This document shows positions 8,919 through 18,545 of a stretch of DNA of 64,000 bases, in pieces. The notes under the pieces are model-generated. The model worked only from the letters and a program-made list of their open reading frames with translations. It had not been told where the DNA came from and did not search any database. The stretch is from NCBI GenBank assembly GCA_051293835.1, contig JBPKMA010000005.1:214711-278710 (forward strand). The letters run 5' to 3'. The translations under genes were made by a program, and so were the position numbers. Numbering within the stretch: position 1 is the stretch's first letter; each line of letters starts with the position of its first letter. The DNA is from DATLZU01 sp051293835. Lineage in GTDB: Bacteria; Nitrospirota; Nitrospiria; Nitrospirales; Nitrospiraceae.

Positions 8919-10057
8919 TTACCAGGTCCAGTGTTCGCGTTCCGCGGCGAACGTGACGAAGTGGCACAAGAGCTGTTTCTTCAGGTAAGCCGTCCTGATC
9001 ACGACATCCGGCGGGATAGTGGCGTCGTGCCGATCCGCGACGCCGATGCTGACGTGACCGGCAATGCTTCCGACGTGGAATCTGTGCCGGTTCGGCGGTC
9101 CCGCCGCTTGCAGACCTGATCCTGCCGGCGCAGGACAAGGTCCAAAGTTTTTACGGCTTTTCTGATCTGCTCAAGGTCCGCCAGCGTTTCACCCGACGAT
9201 TTGCCAGGAAACAATGCGGCAAAGTTCTCACCCGCAAGGTGATAGACCTGTCCTCTTAGAGAGACCGACGATGGTTGCAGCGACCCAGGGAGGATCTGAC
9301 CGCTTGCCACAAGCCCATTGTATGACTTGTTGTACGACTTAAGCTGGTTGATTTCGATGACCGCCACCGAACAGCGGCGCTCCAACCCCTTCAACGCCGT
9401 TTCGAACGCCTGCCGTCCTGGCAGGCCGGTCGTCTCGCTACATATGCGGCTTTGTACGAGGCTTCAAACACCCTGATGATGAGAATCAGGCCTATCCCGA
9501 TGCTGCCAACGCGGACTGTGCGATTGGCCTTCAACCGGTGAGGGTTCGATCGACATAGCAAACTCTAACGGCGCTGTGAATGCGGACGGTTCCGCGCGAT
9601 GGAGCTCGATCAGCAACGGAGGTGGACACGGCATGAGCGTGGCGCGGATCCCGTCCGCTGAGTCATCAGGCTGTGTTCCCTCAATCAAGGACCGAGCCAG
9701 CAGGTTCAGCGGGAGCAGCAGCGCGACGGACGGAAAAACGACGCGGCCGACCTCCGTCGTCGTGGCCTCGCCATCCGCCAAGAGCCACAATGCCCGGTCG
9801 GCCAGGGTCGGTACGAAAGTGACGAGGACGATTCGGCTACGGTCGAACAACCAGCCGAACAGAAACCCGAACGTCAGCGTGATCAGTGGAAAGATTCCGA
9901 TAAGCGGCTGAAACCAGCCCGCTAATCCTTTGGGCGCAGAAAGCCCATGTTTGTTCCGCGCAGCAGGGCGAGAAGCGTACCCGGGACGCCACGGGAATCG
10001 TACGGCATTGACACCCGTCATGCAGGATTTGGTCGTTGCCGACAGGCCGTGAGGCAA
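8919..10057 (-). pseudogene. Diguanylate cyclase (GGDEF) gene broken by frameshifts
   Basis: Membrane-anchored GGDEF protein that would make cyclic di-GMP. The first frame (to about 9525) has two or more transmembrane helices (PLIGIFPLITLTFGFLFGWL and VALLLPLNLLA). The frame then shifts to read GIGLILIIRVFEASYKAAYV, shifts again to the domain start ETTGLPGRQAFETALKGLE, and reaches YHLAGENFAALFPG, the degenerate GGDEF site. A last shift near 9070 is needed for VSIGVADRHDAT, the end of the domain, to TAA at 8919. At least three single-base changes are required. The active site itself (AGENF for GGDEF) is also abnormal, so the protein was probably catalytically dead before decay. Confidence 0.7.
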
Positions 10058-10135
10058 GCAGTCACCTGAGCCGGCAGGGCTGAAGGGCGGGACGGACAGG
10101 CGGGTGTTCTCGGTGTTCTCTTTTGAACGGAACGG

Positions 10136-11347
10136 TTAGATGCGGTCCCGCGGCGCCAATCGCAGCGCGCCGGTGGTCGGGTCGACGGAGACCGCAATGG
10201 TTCCGGCAAGCACGCCGAGCAGCGTCTCTCCGGCCAGCCTGCGTCGCCACCCGCTCAGAAGGGGAAGGGCGGGATGCTCTCGACGGCGTGCGGCTTCGAC
10301 CAACGTCTGAAGATCTGCTGTGGTGGCCAGCAGCGTGGGGGCGATATTCGCTCCGACCGCCAGGGCTTTGAGGACCGCTTGCAGGAGCTCGATAAGGCCA
10401 GCCGATTCCGGTTCCGGTCTGCGCTCGCGAGGAACAGCCGGCCATGCCGATGGCGGCAGGGCTGACGCGTCGCGAATAACGGCTAGCAGGGTCTCTCCGT
10501 GACGTTCGATTTCAGACGGATGGAGTCCCCGGATGGAGCGCAACTCCTCCCGGGTCGCGGGTCTTTGGCGGGCGAGCTGGAGCAGCACTTCGTCGCGTAG
10601 CACGCGCCCCCGCGGAGCGTTGCGTTTCCGCGCTTCGGCTTCGCGCCAGGCCGACAATTCGCGCAGCACGGTGGCGGCCTGCGGCGTCAGGCTGTCCCAT
10701 CCGCGAATGCGCCGATACCGCTCCTGCGGTTCTTCCACCCGCCGCCCGATGGTTTCCTCCAGCCGCGAAAATTCCTCACGCACCCAGTCGTGCCGGCCGA
10801 GTTTCTGCAAACGCGATCGGAGATGGTCATGGATCGGAAGAAGGAACTGCACATCCTCTAACGCATACGCCAATTGCTCCCTGGTCAGCGGGCGTTGGCT
10901 CCAGTTGGTGAACGTGTGCGACTTGGCGAGCTTGGTTCCGTGAAGCCGCTGCACGAGATGCGCGTACCCCACTTGGGCGCCGTACCCGACCATCGCCGCG
11001 GCGATCTGGGTGTCGAAGAACGGCGTCGGGACCCGGCCTGCATAGGTCGTGAACAGTTCCAAATCCTGCCGCCCGGCGTGCAGGACTTTTTCGATGCGAG
11101 GATCACAGATCACTTCCCAGAAACAGTCCAGCTTGCCTTGGGAGTGAAGCGCGGGAAAATCGATGGCGGCGACGACCTCGTCAGTGGCCACTTGAATGAG
11201 CTCGAGGCGAGGGACAAACGTGTTTTCCCCCACGAACTCCGTGTCGAGCGCCAGGCGGCTGCTGCGGTGGAGGCGGTCGCAGAGTCGTTCCAGGCTGTCG
11301 GAGTCGGTGATGTAGTGCGATCGGAGAGAATCCGTCAACGGGGTCAT
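10136..11347 (-). CDS. rnd: Ribonuclease D
   Basis: 403 residues; 3'-5' exoribonuclease that trims tRNA precursors. N-terminal DEDD exonuclease domain: LALDTEFVGENTF (motif I, D-x-E), VLHAGRQDLELF (motif II), and ALEDVQFLLPIHDHL (motif III region). HRDC helical domain follows at about residues 210-290 (LRELSAWREAEARKRNAPRG, then IRGLHPSEIERHGE). The initiation ATG overlaps the stop of the upstream J-domain gene by 4 nt (ATGA), so translation is probably coupled. Confidence 0.93.
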   Translation of the reverse strand: MTPLTDSLRSHYITDSDSLERLCDRLHRSSRLALDTEFVGENTFVPRLELIQVATDEVVAAIDFPALHSQGKLDCFWEVICDPRIEKVLHAGRQDLELFTTYAGRVPTPFFDTQIAAAMVGYGAQVGYAHLVQRLHGTKLAKSHTFTNWSQRPLTREQLAYALEDVQFLLPIHDHLRSRLQKLGRHDWVREEFSRLEETIGRRVEEPQERYRRIRGWDSLTPQAATVLRELSAWREAEARKRNAPRGRVLRDEVLLQLARQRPATREELRSIRGLHPSEIERHGETLLAVIRDASALPPSAWPAVPRERRPEPESAGLIELLQAVLKALAVGANIAPTLLATTADLQTLVEAARRREHPALPLLSGWRRRLAGETLLGVLAGTIAVSVDPTTGALRLAPRDRI

Positions 11348-12024
11348 TCCGTCGGATTATACCGGGCGTCTTGTGCACCAGCCGTCTCGGTTGCGCTGGG
11401 GCTCAGGTATTCCTTAAGGAACTGATAGGCTTCGATGATTCGGCGCAATTCCGGTTCGGAACTGCGGTCGCCCTTGCGCGCGTCCGGATGGAGCTTCTTG
11501 GCGCGTTCGCGAAAAGCGGCAGTCACCGCGGCCAGCGAGCTGCCGTATTCCAACCCCAAGGCATCGAAGGCTTCAGTCGCGTTGGTAATTTCGCCTCGCC
11601 CGCCAGACAGACCTCCACCTCCGCCAGCGGCCTTCAGAAAATCCACCAGACTGATCCGTCGGCGACGGCGCCGGGGGCGCTCGCGCGCTTCGCTGTCCAA
11701 TTCTTCCCAACGCTCTTCGATGAACTCCAGCCGCGCCTCAAGACGAAGCGCCTCGGACAAATCGCAAATATGCGGCAGTTCTTCTTCGATCAGCTTCAAG
11801 CTCCGGTCGATTTCCTCCAGGCCCTGTTCGATCCGAAAGTAGCTGTCGATGCGTTCCTGCATCAGGTGGTCGATGGCGAAATCCAGACTGTCTTCGGTTT
11901 TGAGACGCAGCGCCTCGATGCGTCGGCGCATCCCGGTGCGATACTGGGCGAGTTTGGCAGCGGAAAACGGCACGATTCCTCGTCGGGAACGGTGGCCCGA
12001 TTCCGGTGGCTGGCCGATCCGCAT
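11344..12024 (-). CDS. J-domain (DnaJ-like) protein
   Basis: About 226 residues. The C-terminal 65 residues form a J domain: ALGLEYGSSLAAVTAAFRER, then AKKLHPDARKGD with the HPD motif that stimulates DnaK ATPase. The N-terminal part is a long charged coiled coil (DSLDFAIDHLMQERIDSYFR; EARLEFIEERWEELDSEARE) and a Gly-rich stretch. There is no zinc-finger or substrate domain, so it is a class C type that would target DnaK to a specific client. Frame is open to 12072; neither start has a good ribosome site. Directly overlaps rnd. Confidence 0.75.
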   Translation of the reverse strand: MRIGQPPESGHRSRRGIVPFSAAKLAQYRTGMRRRIEALRLKTEDSLDFAIDHLMQERIDSYFRIEQGLEEIDRSLKLIEEELPHICDLSEALRLEARLEFIEERWEELDSEARERPRRRRRRISLVDFLKAAGGGGGLSGGRGEITNATEAFDALGLEYGSSLAAVTAAFRERAKKLHPDARKGDRSSEPELRRIIEAYQFLKEYLSPSATETAGAQDARYNPTE

Positions 12025-12186
12025 TCTAGCACAATCGGACGATCTGCCGCATCGTGACGCGGAGGGCATCATCCGGTCGGCTCGGTCTTGCCGGCAAACG
12101 AAGCCTGGTGGTAGACTCGCGCCCCGCCACTGCCAGGCCAGGCGATAGCTTCACCTTAAAAATTTCACTTTTGTCATGGAGGTGAC

Positions 12187-12681
12187 ATGATCGGTGTGAT
12201 GCGAGTGGTTGCGATGGGGATGGCAATGACCACGTGGGTCACTTCGGGCTATGCGGCCGATCCGTCCGGCTACGGTCAGCCGGGGGGAGAATTCGATATC
12301 AGGATTCCGCGCGTGCCGGCGGATCAGTTGGCCGCAGCGAAGGCGACGAAGCCGCCCTTCGCGCCGACACCGGAGGTGCTTGCCGAAGGCAAAGCGATTT
12401 TCCTGGGCCGCGGCACCTGCTTTCAGTGTCACGGTCCTGAAGGAAGAGGGGATGGAGACGCGGCCAAGGTGCTCCCGATTCAGCCGCGCAACTTCACGAA
12501 TCCCGCATTCAAAAAGCTCCGGACGCCCGGCGAGTTGATGTGGGTGTTAAAGAACGGCAGCCTGGGGCAATCAGGCAAGGTGCCAGGAACCGGCATGCTA
12601 CCTATCGTCGGGCAGTTCTTGAGTGAAGAAGACGGCTGGAAGGTGTTGCTCTACGAATTGAGTCTCGGCGGGACGGAGTGA
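12187..12681 (+). CDS. Exported monoheme cytochrome c
   Basis: 164 residues. Signal peptide VMRVVAMGMAMTTWVTSGYA; one heme c motif, CFQCH, near residue 79, followed by GPEGRGDGDAAK and a probable axial Met (GTGMLPIVGQF). This is the class I cytochrome c (cbb3/NirC-like) pattern. Periplasmic electron carrier. ATG 12187 preceded by GGAGGTGAC. Divergent from the J-domain gene and convergent with malic enzyme, so it is a single-gene unit; its redox partner is not evident. Confidence 0.9.
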   Translation: MIGVMRVVAMGMAMTTWVTSGYAADPSGYGQPGGEFDIRIPRVPADQLAAAKATKPPFAPTPEVLAEGKAIFLGRGTCFQCHGPEGRGDGDAAKVLPIQPRNFTNPAFKKLRTPGELMWVLKNGSLGQSGKVPGTGMLPIVGQFLSEEDGWKVLLYELSLGGTE

Positions 12682-12699
12682 TGCCGGGTTAAGGCGTGT

Positions 12700-14142
12700 T
12701 CAGTCTCTCGGCGTGTCGTCGCTCGGTCGGGAGCGGCGACGCGCCACCCTTGTCTCCCTGGCCGCCGCCGCCACGGCCTTCGCTACCCTCGGCACGACTT
12801 CTTTATCGAAGACGCTGGGAATAATGTAATCCTCGCTGAGTGCCGTCTCCGGCACCGCCTCGGCGATGGCTTGCGCGGCCGCCAATGTCATCGCCTCGTT
12901 GATGTCCCGTGCCTGCACGTCGAGCGCCCCCCGAAAAATGCCGGGAAACGCCAGCGCGTTGTTGATCTGGTTGGGGTGGTCGGAACGACCTGTGGCGAAG
13001 ATCCGGCAACGGGGAACGGCTAATTGGGGGGCGATTTCCGGATCGGGATTAGCCATGGCAAACACGATCCGGTCCGGCGCCATAAGGTCCAGGTCCTCGG
13101 GTTTCAGGATGTTACCGACCGAAAGGCCGATAAACACATCGGCGCCGCGCAAGGCATCCTGCAGCGTGCCTTGAGGCCGATCCTTGCGGATCCACGCGCT
13201 CAGATCGTCCCTGGAGGCGCGTAGCCGGTCCGCTTCGCCGGCCAGCACGATCCCCTCGGGCTCGCATCCGATCAGGTGCGAGACGCCAGCCGCCAGCAAC
13301 ATGCGGCTACAGGCGGTTCCCGCCGCGCCCAGCCCGTTCACCACCACGCGAATTTCGTCCATCCGCTTGTTGACCACCTTCAGGGCATTGGTCAAGGCCG
13401 CCAGGATAACGACCGCGGTGCCGTGTTGATCGTCGTGCATGACCGGAATATCGAGCGTAGCCTTGAGCCGTCGCTCGATATCGAAACAGCGAGGGGCGCT
13501 GATATCCTCCAAATTGACGGCGCCGAAACCGGGGGCGATCCCTTGGACAAGGCGCACGATCTCGTCAGTATCCTGGGTATCCAGGCAGATCGGCCAGGCA
13601 TCGATGCCAGCGAATTCCCGAAACAGCATGGCCTTGCCTTCCATCACCGGCAGAGCAGCGAGGGGACCGAGATTGCCCAACCCCAGAACCGCTGAACCGT
13701 CGGTCACGATGGCGACGCTGTTGCTCTTGATCGTGAAAGCGTAGGCTTTACTTCGATCTTTCGCGATAGCTTCCGCTACGCGACCGACACCAGGCGTGTA
13801 CACGGTGGAAAGGATGTTGCGGGTAGTAAGCGGCAATTTGCTGTGAACCCGGATTTTGCCGCCGAGGTGCACCAGGAAGATGCGGTCCGAAGCCGACAGG
13901 ACGCGGACGCCGGGTAAGGTTCCCAGCCGTTGCAGCACGCGCTCGCCATGGGCTTCGCTCTGAACGTCGAAGGTCACATCGCGCACCATTTTCTCGGTGC
14001 TGGCCGACACGGTGTCGATGGCGCCCAGGTTGGCTCCCTCCTCAGCCAGTGCGGTGGCGACTTGGGCAAACATGCCGGGCCGGTTAACCAGTTCCAGGCG
14101 GACGGTCAAGCGGTAGTTGGAATAGGGACCTATATCATTCAT
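12700..14142 (-). CDS. NAD(P)-dependent malic enzyme with N-terminal ACT domain
   Basis: 480 residues; oxidative decarboxylation of malate to pyruvate. N-terminal ACT domain about residues 10-85 (VRLELVNRPGMFAQVATALA), probably an allosteric amino-acid site. Catalytic core: TVYTPGVGRVAEAI; AFTIKSNSVAIVTDGSAVLG; AICLEDI-like VNLEDISAPRCFDIE; HDDQHGTAVVILAAL; and the Rossmann motif VVNGLGAAGTACSRMLL. Ends with a basic tail. Convergent with the cytochrome c gene. Confidence 0.93.
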   Translation of the reverse strand: MNDIGPYSNYRLTVRLELVNRPGMFAQVATALAEEGANLGAIDTVSASTEKMVRDVTFDVQSEAHGERVLQRLGTLPGVRVLSASDRIFLVHLGGKIRVHSKLPLTTRNILSTVYTPGVGRVAEAIAKDRSKAYAFTIKSNSVAIVTDGSAVLGLGNLGPLAALPVMEGKAMLFREFAGIDAWPICLDTQDTDEIVRLVQGIAPGFGAVNLEDISAPRCFDIERRLKATLDIPVMHDDQHGTAVVILAALTNALKVVNKRMDEIRVVVNGLGAAGTACSRMLLAAGVSHLIGCEPEGIVLAGEADRLRASRDDLSAWIRKDRPQGTLQDALRGADVFIGLSVGNILKPEDLDLMAPDRIVFAMANPDPEIAPQLAVPRCRIFATGRSDHPNQINNALAFPGIFRGALDVQARDINEAMTLAAAQAIAEAVPETALSEDYIIPSVFDKEVVPRVAKAVAAAARETRVARRRSRPSDDTPRD

Positions 14143-14401
14143 TCCATCGCATCGTCAGTTGCGTTTTATCAAAGATTACCACATCTTGACGCGTCAGACC
14201 CAATAGCGAGGGTCAGTGGCCTCGTGGGAAACCCGGTCGTGGGCCCCTTCTTTAGGTGACACTGTGCGCTTGCTAGACCCTAAGCCTCGTCCCGTAGGAA
14301 GGCAGTTGACTTTTGCGCGAGTTTTAGATTACCGTACCACCCCATACGTCGCAGCGAATTTTTACCATACACTTCACGTGCCGAAAGGAGGTGAACTCAT
14401 C

Positions 14402-14566
14402 ATGAAGCGGATCATGACAGCATTCTTGGCACTCGCGATCCTCGCGGCCTTCACCGCTCCGTCCTTCGCCGACGAGAAGAAGGAGAAAGAGAAGAAGGGC
14501 GGTAAGCTCATTCAGCTCGTGTACGGTGAGGAAAAGAAGGAAGAGAAGAAAAAGGGCGGCAAGTAA
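14402..14566 (+). CDS. 54-residue exported lysine-rich peptide
   Basis: ATG 14402 is preceded by AAAGGAGGTGAACTCATC. Signal peptide MTAFLALAILAAFTAPSFAD; the mature ~30 residues are almost only Lys, Glu and Gly in two similar blocks (KKEKEKKGGK and KKEEKKKGGK) separated by LIQLVYGEE. A Rho-independent terminator follows at 14620-14658, so it is its own transcription unit. No family recognised. A strongly charged periplasmic peptide could act as a polyanion binder or chaperone, but that is speculation. Confidence 0.7.
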   Translation: MKRIMTAFLALAILAAFTAPSFADEKKEKEKKGGKLIQLVYGEEKKEEKKKGGK

Positions 14567-14619
14567 ACGGAAGGGCACTGCGGGACTTTCCTCTCTCCAT
14601 AACTTGCGTTCTTTGGTTG

Positions 14620-14658
14620 GCCCGCATTCCGGCATCTGAGGATGCGGGCCGATTTTTT
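14620..14658 (+). terminator. Rho-independent terminator after the lysine-rich peptide gene
   Basis: GCCCGCAT (14620-14627) pairs with ATGCGGGC (14642-14649) and is followed by six T (14653-14658). Clear intrinsic terminator on the plus strand. It also shows that the next gene cannot start as far upstream as its open frame allows. Confidence 0.85.
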
Positions 14659-14785
14659 GATCTTCGACAGTCGGCTTCTTTGTCTTCCCACCTGCTCCCG
14701 CTTCCGCAGCGTGACCCTCGGCGAACCAGGACCGGAATCATGGACGCCGAATCGGCCGTTGACCCGCGTCAAGGGGGATGCTACG

Positions 14786-17700
14786 GTGAATAGCATGTCG
14801 TCCGAACACACGGGCCGTCGGCCCAATCGGTTGCTTCAGGAAACCAGTCCGTACCTCCTTCAGCACGCCTATAACCCTGTGGACTGGTATCCCTGGGGCG
14901 AGGACGCGCTCCGCCGCGCGCGCGAGTTGAACCGTCCCATTCTGCTCTCCATCGGCTATTCCGCCTGCCATTGGTGTCACGTCATGGAACGGGAGTCGTT
15001 CGAGGACGAGGAGATCGCCCGGTTCATGAACGAGCACTTCGTCTGTATCAAGGTGGACCGAGAAGAACGTCCGGACCTGGACGACATTTACATGCGAGCA
15101 ACGCTGGCGATGAATCACGGGCAAGGCGGCTGGCCCATGACCGTGTTTCTGACGCCGGAGCAAGAGCCGATTTTCGCCGGGACCTACTTTCCGCCGACAG
15201 ACCGCTGGGGCCGGCCCGGCTTCTTGACGGTGCTCAAGAAGGTGGCCGACCTCTGGCGGAACGATCCCGAAGGCCTCCGCCGACAAGCCGCGCACCTCAC
15301 GGCCCGACTGAAGGAAGAAGGCCAGTCCATCAATCCCATGGCGGTCGGAGAAGCTGAACTGGACGCGGCGGTCGCTCAGTTCGCCGAAGAGTTCGATCCG
15401 CGGTACGGAGGGTTCGGCGAAGCCCCGAAGTTCCCACCGGCCACAGGCTTATCGTTCTTGTTGCGGAGTTACCATCGCACCGGCGACGCCCACACGCTCC
15501 ACATGGTGCGCAAGACCCTAGACGCGATGGCGGCCGGCGGAATGTACGATCAAATCGGCGGCGGGTTCGCCCGCTATTCCACGGACGAACGCTGGCTGGT
15601 TCCGCACTTCGAAAAGATGCTCTACGACAATGCCCTCCTGGCCCGCACCTACATCGAGGCGTATCAGGTCACCGAGGACGCAAGCTACCGTCGGATCGCC
15701 ACGGAGGTTCTCGACTACATCCTGCGGGAGATGACCTCCCCGGAAGGCGGGTTTTATTCCGCCACCGACGCGGATTCGGAAGGAGTTGAAGGGAAATTTT
15801 TCGTCTGGACGCCCGAAGAGATCCGCGCCGTCCTGCTTTCCGAGGCAGACGCGCGCCTCTTCTGCGCGTATTACGATATTACCGCTGCCGGCAATTGGGT
15901 TGAGCCTTTGGCCTCGATGTCCCATAAGGCTGTGAGCATTCCGAATCGCCTCCGCCCGGCCGACGAAACGGCGCGTGAACTGGGTCTCTCGGTTGAAGAA
16001 CTTGAAGCTGCCGTCGCCCGCCTCCGGCCAATCGTGTACGAGGCGAGGCGGAAACGGGTTCCGCCCGGGCTGGACGACAAGATCATCACCGCTTGGAACG
16101 GCATGATGATCGGAGCAATGGCCGAAGGGGGGCGAGTGTTCGGCGAGATACGCTATCTCCGGGCTGCCCGACGAGCAGCGGATTTTCTCTTGTCGGCGCT
16201 CCGTCGGCCGGACAGCAGGTTGTTTCGGACGTATCGCGCGGGCCAGGCGCGCGGAGCTGCGTTTCTGGAGGACTATGCCTGGTTGGCCGACGGGCTCATC
16301 GATTTATATGAAGCCGGCGCTGAAGAACGGTATCTCAACGAAGCGGTTCGCCTGGCGGAAGTCATTGTCACCGAGTTTGCCGACGATGAACACGGCGGGT
16401 TTTTCACCACGGCCAAGGACCATGAACGATTAATCCTGCGCAGCCGCGAAGGCCTGGACGGAGCCACGCCCAGCAGCAACGCCGTCGCCGCGTCCGCGTT
16501 GGCCCGGCTGTCCTACCATTTCGGACGTGAGGATTTTCGGCAGGCCGCCGCGCACGCGATTCGCGCCTACGGCCGGCAGATTGCCCGCTATCCGCGAGCC
16601 TTTGCCAAGAGTTTGGCAGTAGCGGATCTTTTGCTGCAGGGGCCTGTCGAGTTGGCGCTGGTTGGCTCGCCGGGCGAAACGGCCTATGAGCAACTCAAGG
16701 CCGAGATGAACCGCCCGTATCTGCCCAATCGGATCATCGCCCATTGGGATCCGGCACGCGAGACAACCGAGCACCCGTTGTTGCGTGGAAAAGGGCTGGT
16801 GCAAGGTCGCCCGGCGCTGTACATTTGCCGGAACTTCGCCTGTCGACAACCGATTACCGACGCCGCTGAGGTGGCCGTCACGTTAACGCGCGACGCGAGG
16901 CCATCCGGCGGGGACCGATCAATCTCTAAGACCTTGATCGGTGTCCGACTCGCCGGATGTGCGACCCCCGGAGGCACCGCCGCCTTCGCGGTGCGGGCGA
17001 TCAATCGCGCGGCGGCCTTTCGGGATCTCTCCCACGGCTACACGTCGCTGGGGTCTACCGGGTTGACCGTCAGCCGGCTCGGCTTCGGCACCTACCGAGT
17101 CAATTTGCAGGACCCGGCCCATCGCGCCGCCCTCGCACAGGCTCTCCGCCAAGGCTGTAACCTGATTGACACATCCACCAATTATATGGACGGCGACAGC
17201 GAACGACTCGTCGGGCTGGTATTAGCCGATCTGATCAAACAAGGCGAACTCGCGCGGGAAGAAGTGGTCGTTATCTCCAAGATCGGCTATGTGCAGGGAG
17301 AGAATCTGAAACGGGCAAAGGCCCGCGAGAAGGCCGGCAAGCCCTATCCCGAGATGGTGAAATACGGCGAAGACGTCTGGCATTGCCTGCATCCCGACTT
17401 TCTGGCCGACCAACTGGCCCGTTCACTGGATCGCCTCGGATTGGACACATTGGACGTCTGTCTGTTACACAATCCGGAATACTTTTTGTCCGATGCGAAA
17501 CGGCGCGGTGAAGCGGATGCAGCATCGGTGCGCGATCGGTTCTATCAGCGGCTCGAAGCAGCCTTCCGGTACTTCGAGACCCAGGTGGCGGCCGGACGGT
17601 TATGCTGGTACGGCGTGTCCTCCAATACCTGTACGGCCGAGCCGGACGATCTCGAAGCGACCTCATTGACGCGCATGCTGGAAGTAGCCAAGGACGCGGC

Positions 17701-18514
17701 GGCAGCCGAAGGGCGGGCGGAGCACCACTTCCGGGTGATCCAATGTCCCATGAACCTCTATGAGACCGGGGCGCTCTACACACCGAACACCGGTCCGGAC
17801 CACCGGCTTACCGTGCTCGAGGCAGCTAGCCGGAAAGGCCTGGCCGTTCTGATCAACCGTCCGTTGAACGCAATTCCGTCACAAGAGGGCGGCATCGTGC
17901 GTCTCGCCGACTTGCCGAGCGAGCGGCAGGCGGTCACGTTCGACGAGCAGCGGCAACGAGTGGCCGAGCTGGAAAAAGAATACCGGCTCGACATTGCCCC
18001 GCACGTACCTCACAGCGGTCATGGCATGGCGCCGGCGGACTATTTCGCCTGGGCCGATCAACTGGTTGAAATCCGGCCGCGGATCCAGGGGCTGGAGCAT
18101 TGGGAACAAATAGAGACCCAGATGATCGCACCGCATGTCAACCAAGTAGTGCGGACGCTGGATTCGCTGTTGATGGGGCCGCCAGCGGAACGCTGGGAAG
18201 TTTGGCGGAACCGCTACGTGCCTGAACTGTTGACGCTGCTGAAGGAAATGCGACGCGAAGCGACCGAGCGGAGCCGCAGCAGAACTGCTACGATCGCACG
18301 CACGATCGATCCGCTGCTGCCGGAGGAGCGGCGCAAGGAATCTCTGTCGCGCAAGGCGCTGTGGATCTTGGCCAGTACACCCGGCGTCACCAGCGTCCTC
18401 TGTGGTATGAGAACTACGGCGTATGTCGAGGATGCGCTAGGCGTGCTCCAATGGCCGCCCTTCGCCGATGTTCGCCGGGTGTACCAGACGTTGCGGGAAC
18501 GCACGATGAGCTAG
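14786..18514 (+). CDS. Fusion: DUF255/YyaL thioredoxin-like protein plus aldo-keto reductase
   Basis: 1242 residues. Residues ~10-170: thioredoxin_7/DUF255 domain (NRLLQETSPYLLQHAYNPVD; SACHWCHVMERESF with a CHWC active site). Residues ~170-690: alpha/alpha-barrel glycosidase-like part of the YyaL/SSP411 family (YDQIGGGFARYSTDERW, PHFEKMLYDNALLA). After a linker (~690-750) comes an aldo-keto reductase barrel: LGFGTYRVN, NLIDTSTNYMDGDSE (catalytic Asp and Tyr), VVISKIGYV (Lys), CLLHNPEYF (His). YyaL homologs normally end before this point at about 680. One open frame with no stop at the junction, so a real fusion or loss of a stop. GTG 14786 has a GGGGGA ribosome site; ATG 14795 is the alternative. 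Confidence 0.85.
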   Translation: MNSMSSEHTGRRPNRLLQETSPYLLQHAYNPVDWYPWGEDALRRARELNRPILLSIGYSACHWCHVMERESFEDEEIARFMNEHFVCIKVDREERPDLDDIYMRATLAMNHGQGGWPMTVFLTPEQEPIFAGTYFPPTDRWGRPGFLTVLKKVADLWRNDPEGLRRQAAHLTARLKEEGQSINPMAVGEAELDAAVAQFAEEFDPRYGGFGEAPKFPPATGLSFLLRSYHRTGDAHTLHMVRKTLDAMAAGGMYDQIGGGFARYSTDERWLVPHFEKMLYDNALLARTYIEAYQVTEDASYRRIATEVLDYILREMTSPEGGFYSATDADSEGVEGKFFVWTPEEIRAVLLSEADARLFCAYYDITAAGNWVEPLASMSHKAVSIPNRLRPADETARELGLSVEELEAAVARLRPIVYEARRKRVPPGLDDKIITAWNGMMIGAMAEGGRVFGEIRYLRAARRAADFLLSALRRPDSRLFRTYRAGQARGAAFLEDYAWLADGLIDLYEAGAEERYLNEAVRLAEVIVTEFADDEHGGFFTTAKDHERLILRSREGLDGATPSSNAVAASALARLSYHFGREDFRQAAAHAIRAYGRQIARYPRAFAKSLAVADLLLQGPVELALVGSPGETAYEQLKAEMNRPYLPNRIIAHWDPARETTEHPLLRGKGLVQGRPALYICRNFACRQPITDAAEVAVTLTRDARPSGGDRSISKTLIGVRLAGCATPGGTAAFAVRAINRAAAFRDLSHGYTSLGSTGLTVSRLGFGTYRVNLQDPAHRAALAQALRQGCNLIDTSTNYMDGDSERLVGLVLADLIKQGELAREEVVVISKIGYVQGENLKRAKAREKAGKPYPEMVKYGEDVWHCLHPDFLADQLARSLDRLGLDTLDVCLLHNPEYFLSDAKRRGEADAASVRDRFYQRLEAAFRYFETQVAAGRLCWYGVSSNTCTAEPDDLEATSLTRMLEVAKDAAAAEGRAEHHFRVIQCPMNLYETGALYTPNTGPDHRLTVLEAASRKGLAVLINRPLNAIPSQEGGIVRLADLPSERQAVTFDEQRQRVAELEKEYRLDIAPHVPHSGHGMAPADYFAWADQLVEIRPRIQGLEHWEQIETQMIAPHVNQVVRTLDSLLMGPPAERWEVWRNRYVPELLTLLKEMRREATERSRSRTATIARTIDPLLPEERRKESLSRKALWILASTPGVTSVLCGMRTTAYVEDALGVLQWPPFADVRRVYQTLRERTMS

Positions 18515-18545
18515 AATCGTTCTTGTTTCTTGGAGGACATATCGG

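Noticed and set aside
10062..10445. 127-residue open frame beside RNase D
   Set aside because: Shadow of rnd in another frame; Arg/Pro-rich composition typical of out-of-frame GC-rich sequence.
14642..14785. Upstream extension of the YyaL-AKR fusion
   Set aside because: It overlaps the intrinsic terminator at 14620-14658 and lacks family residues.
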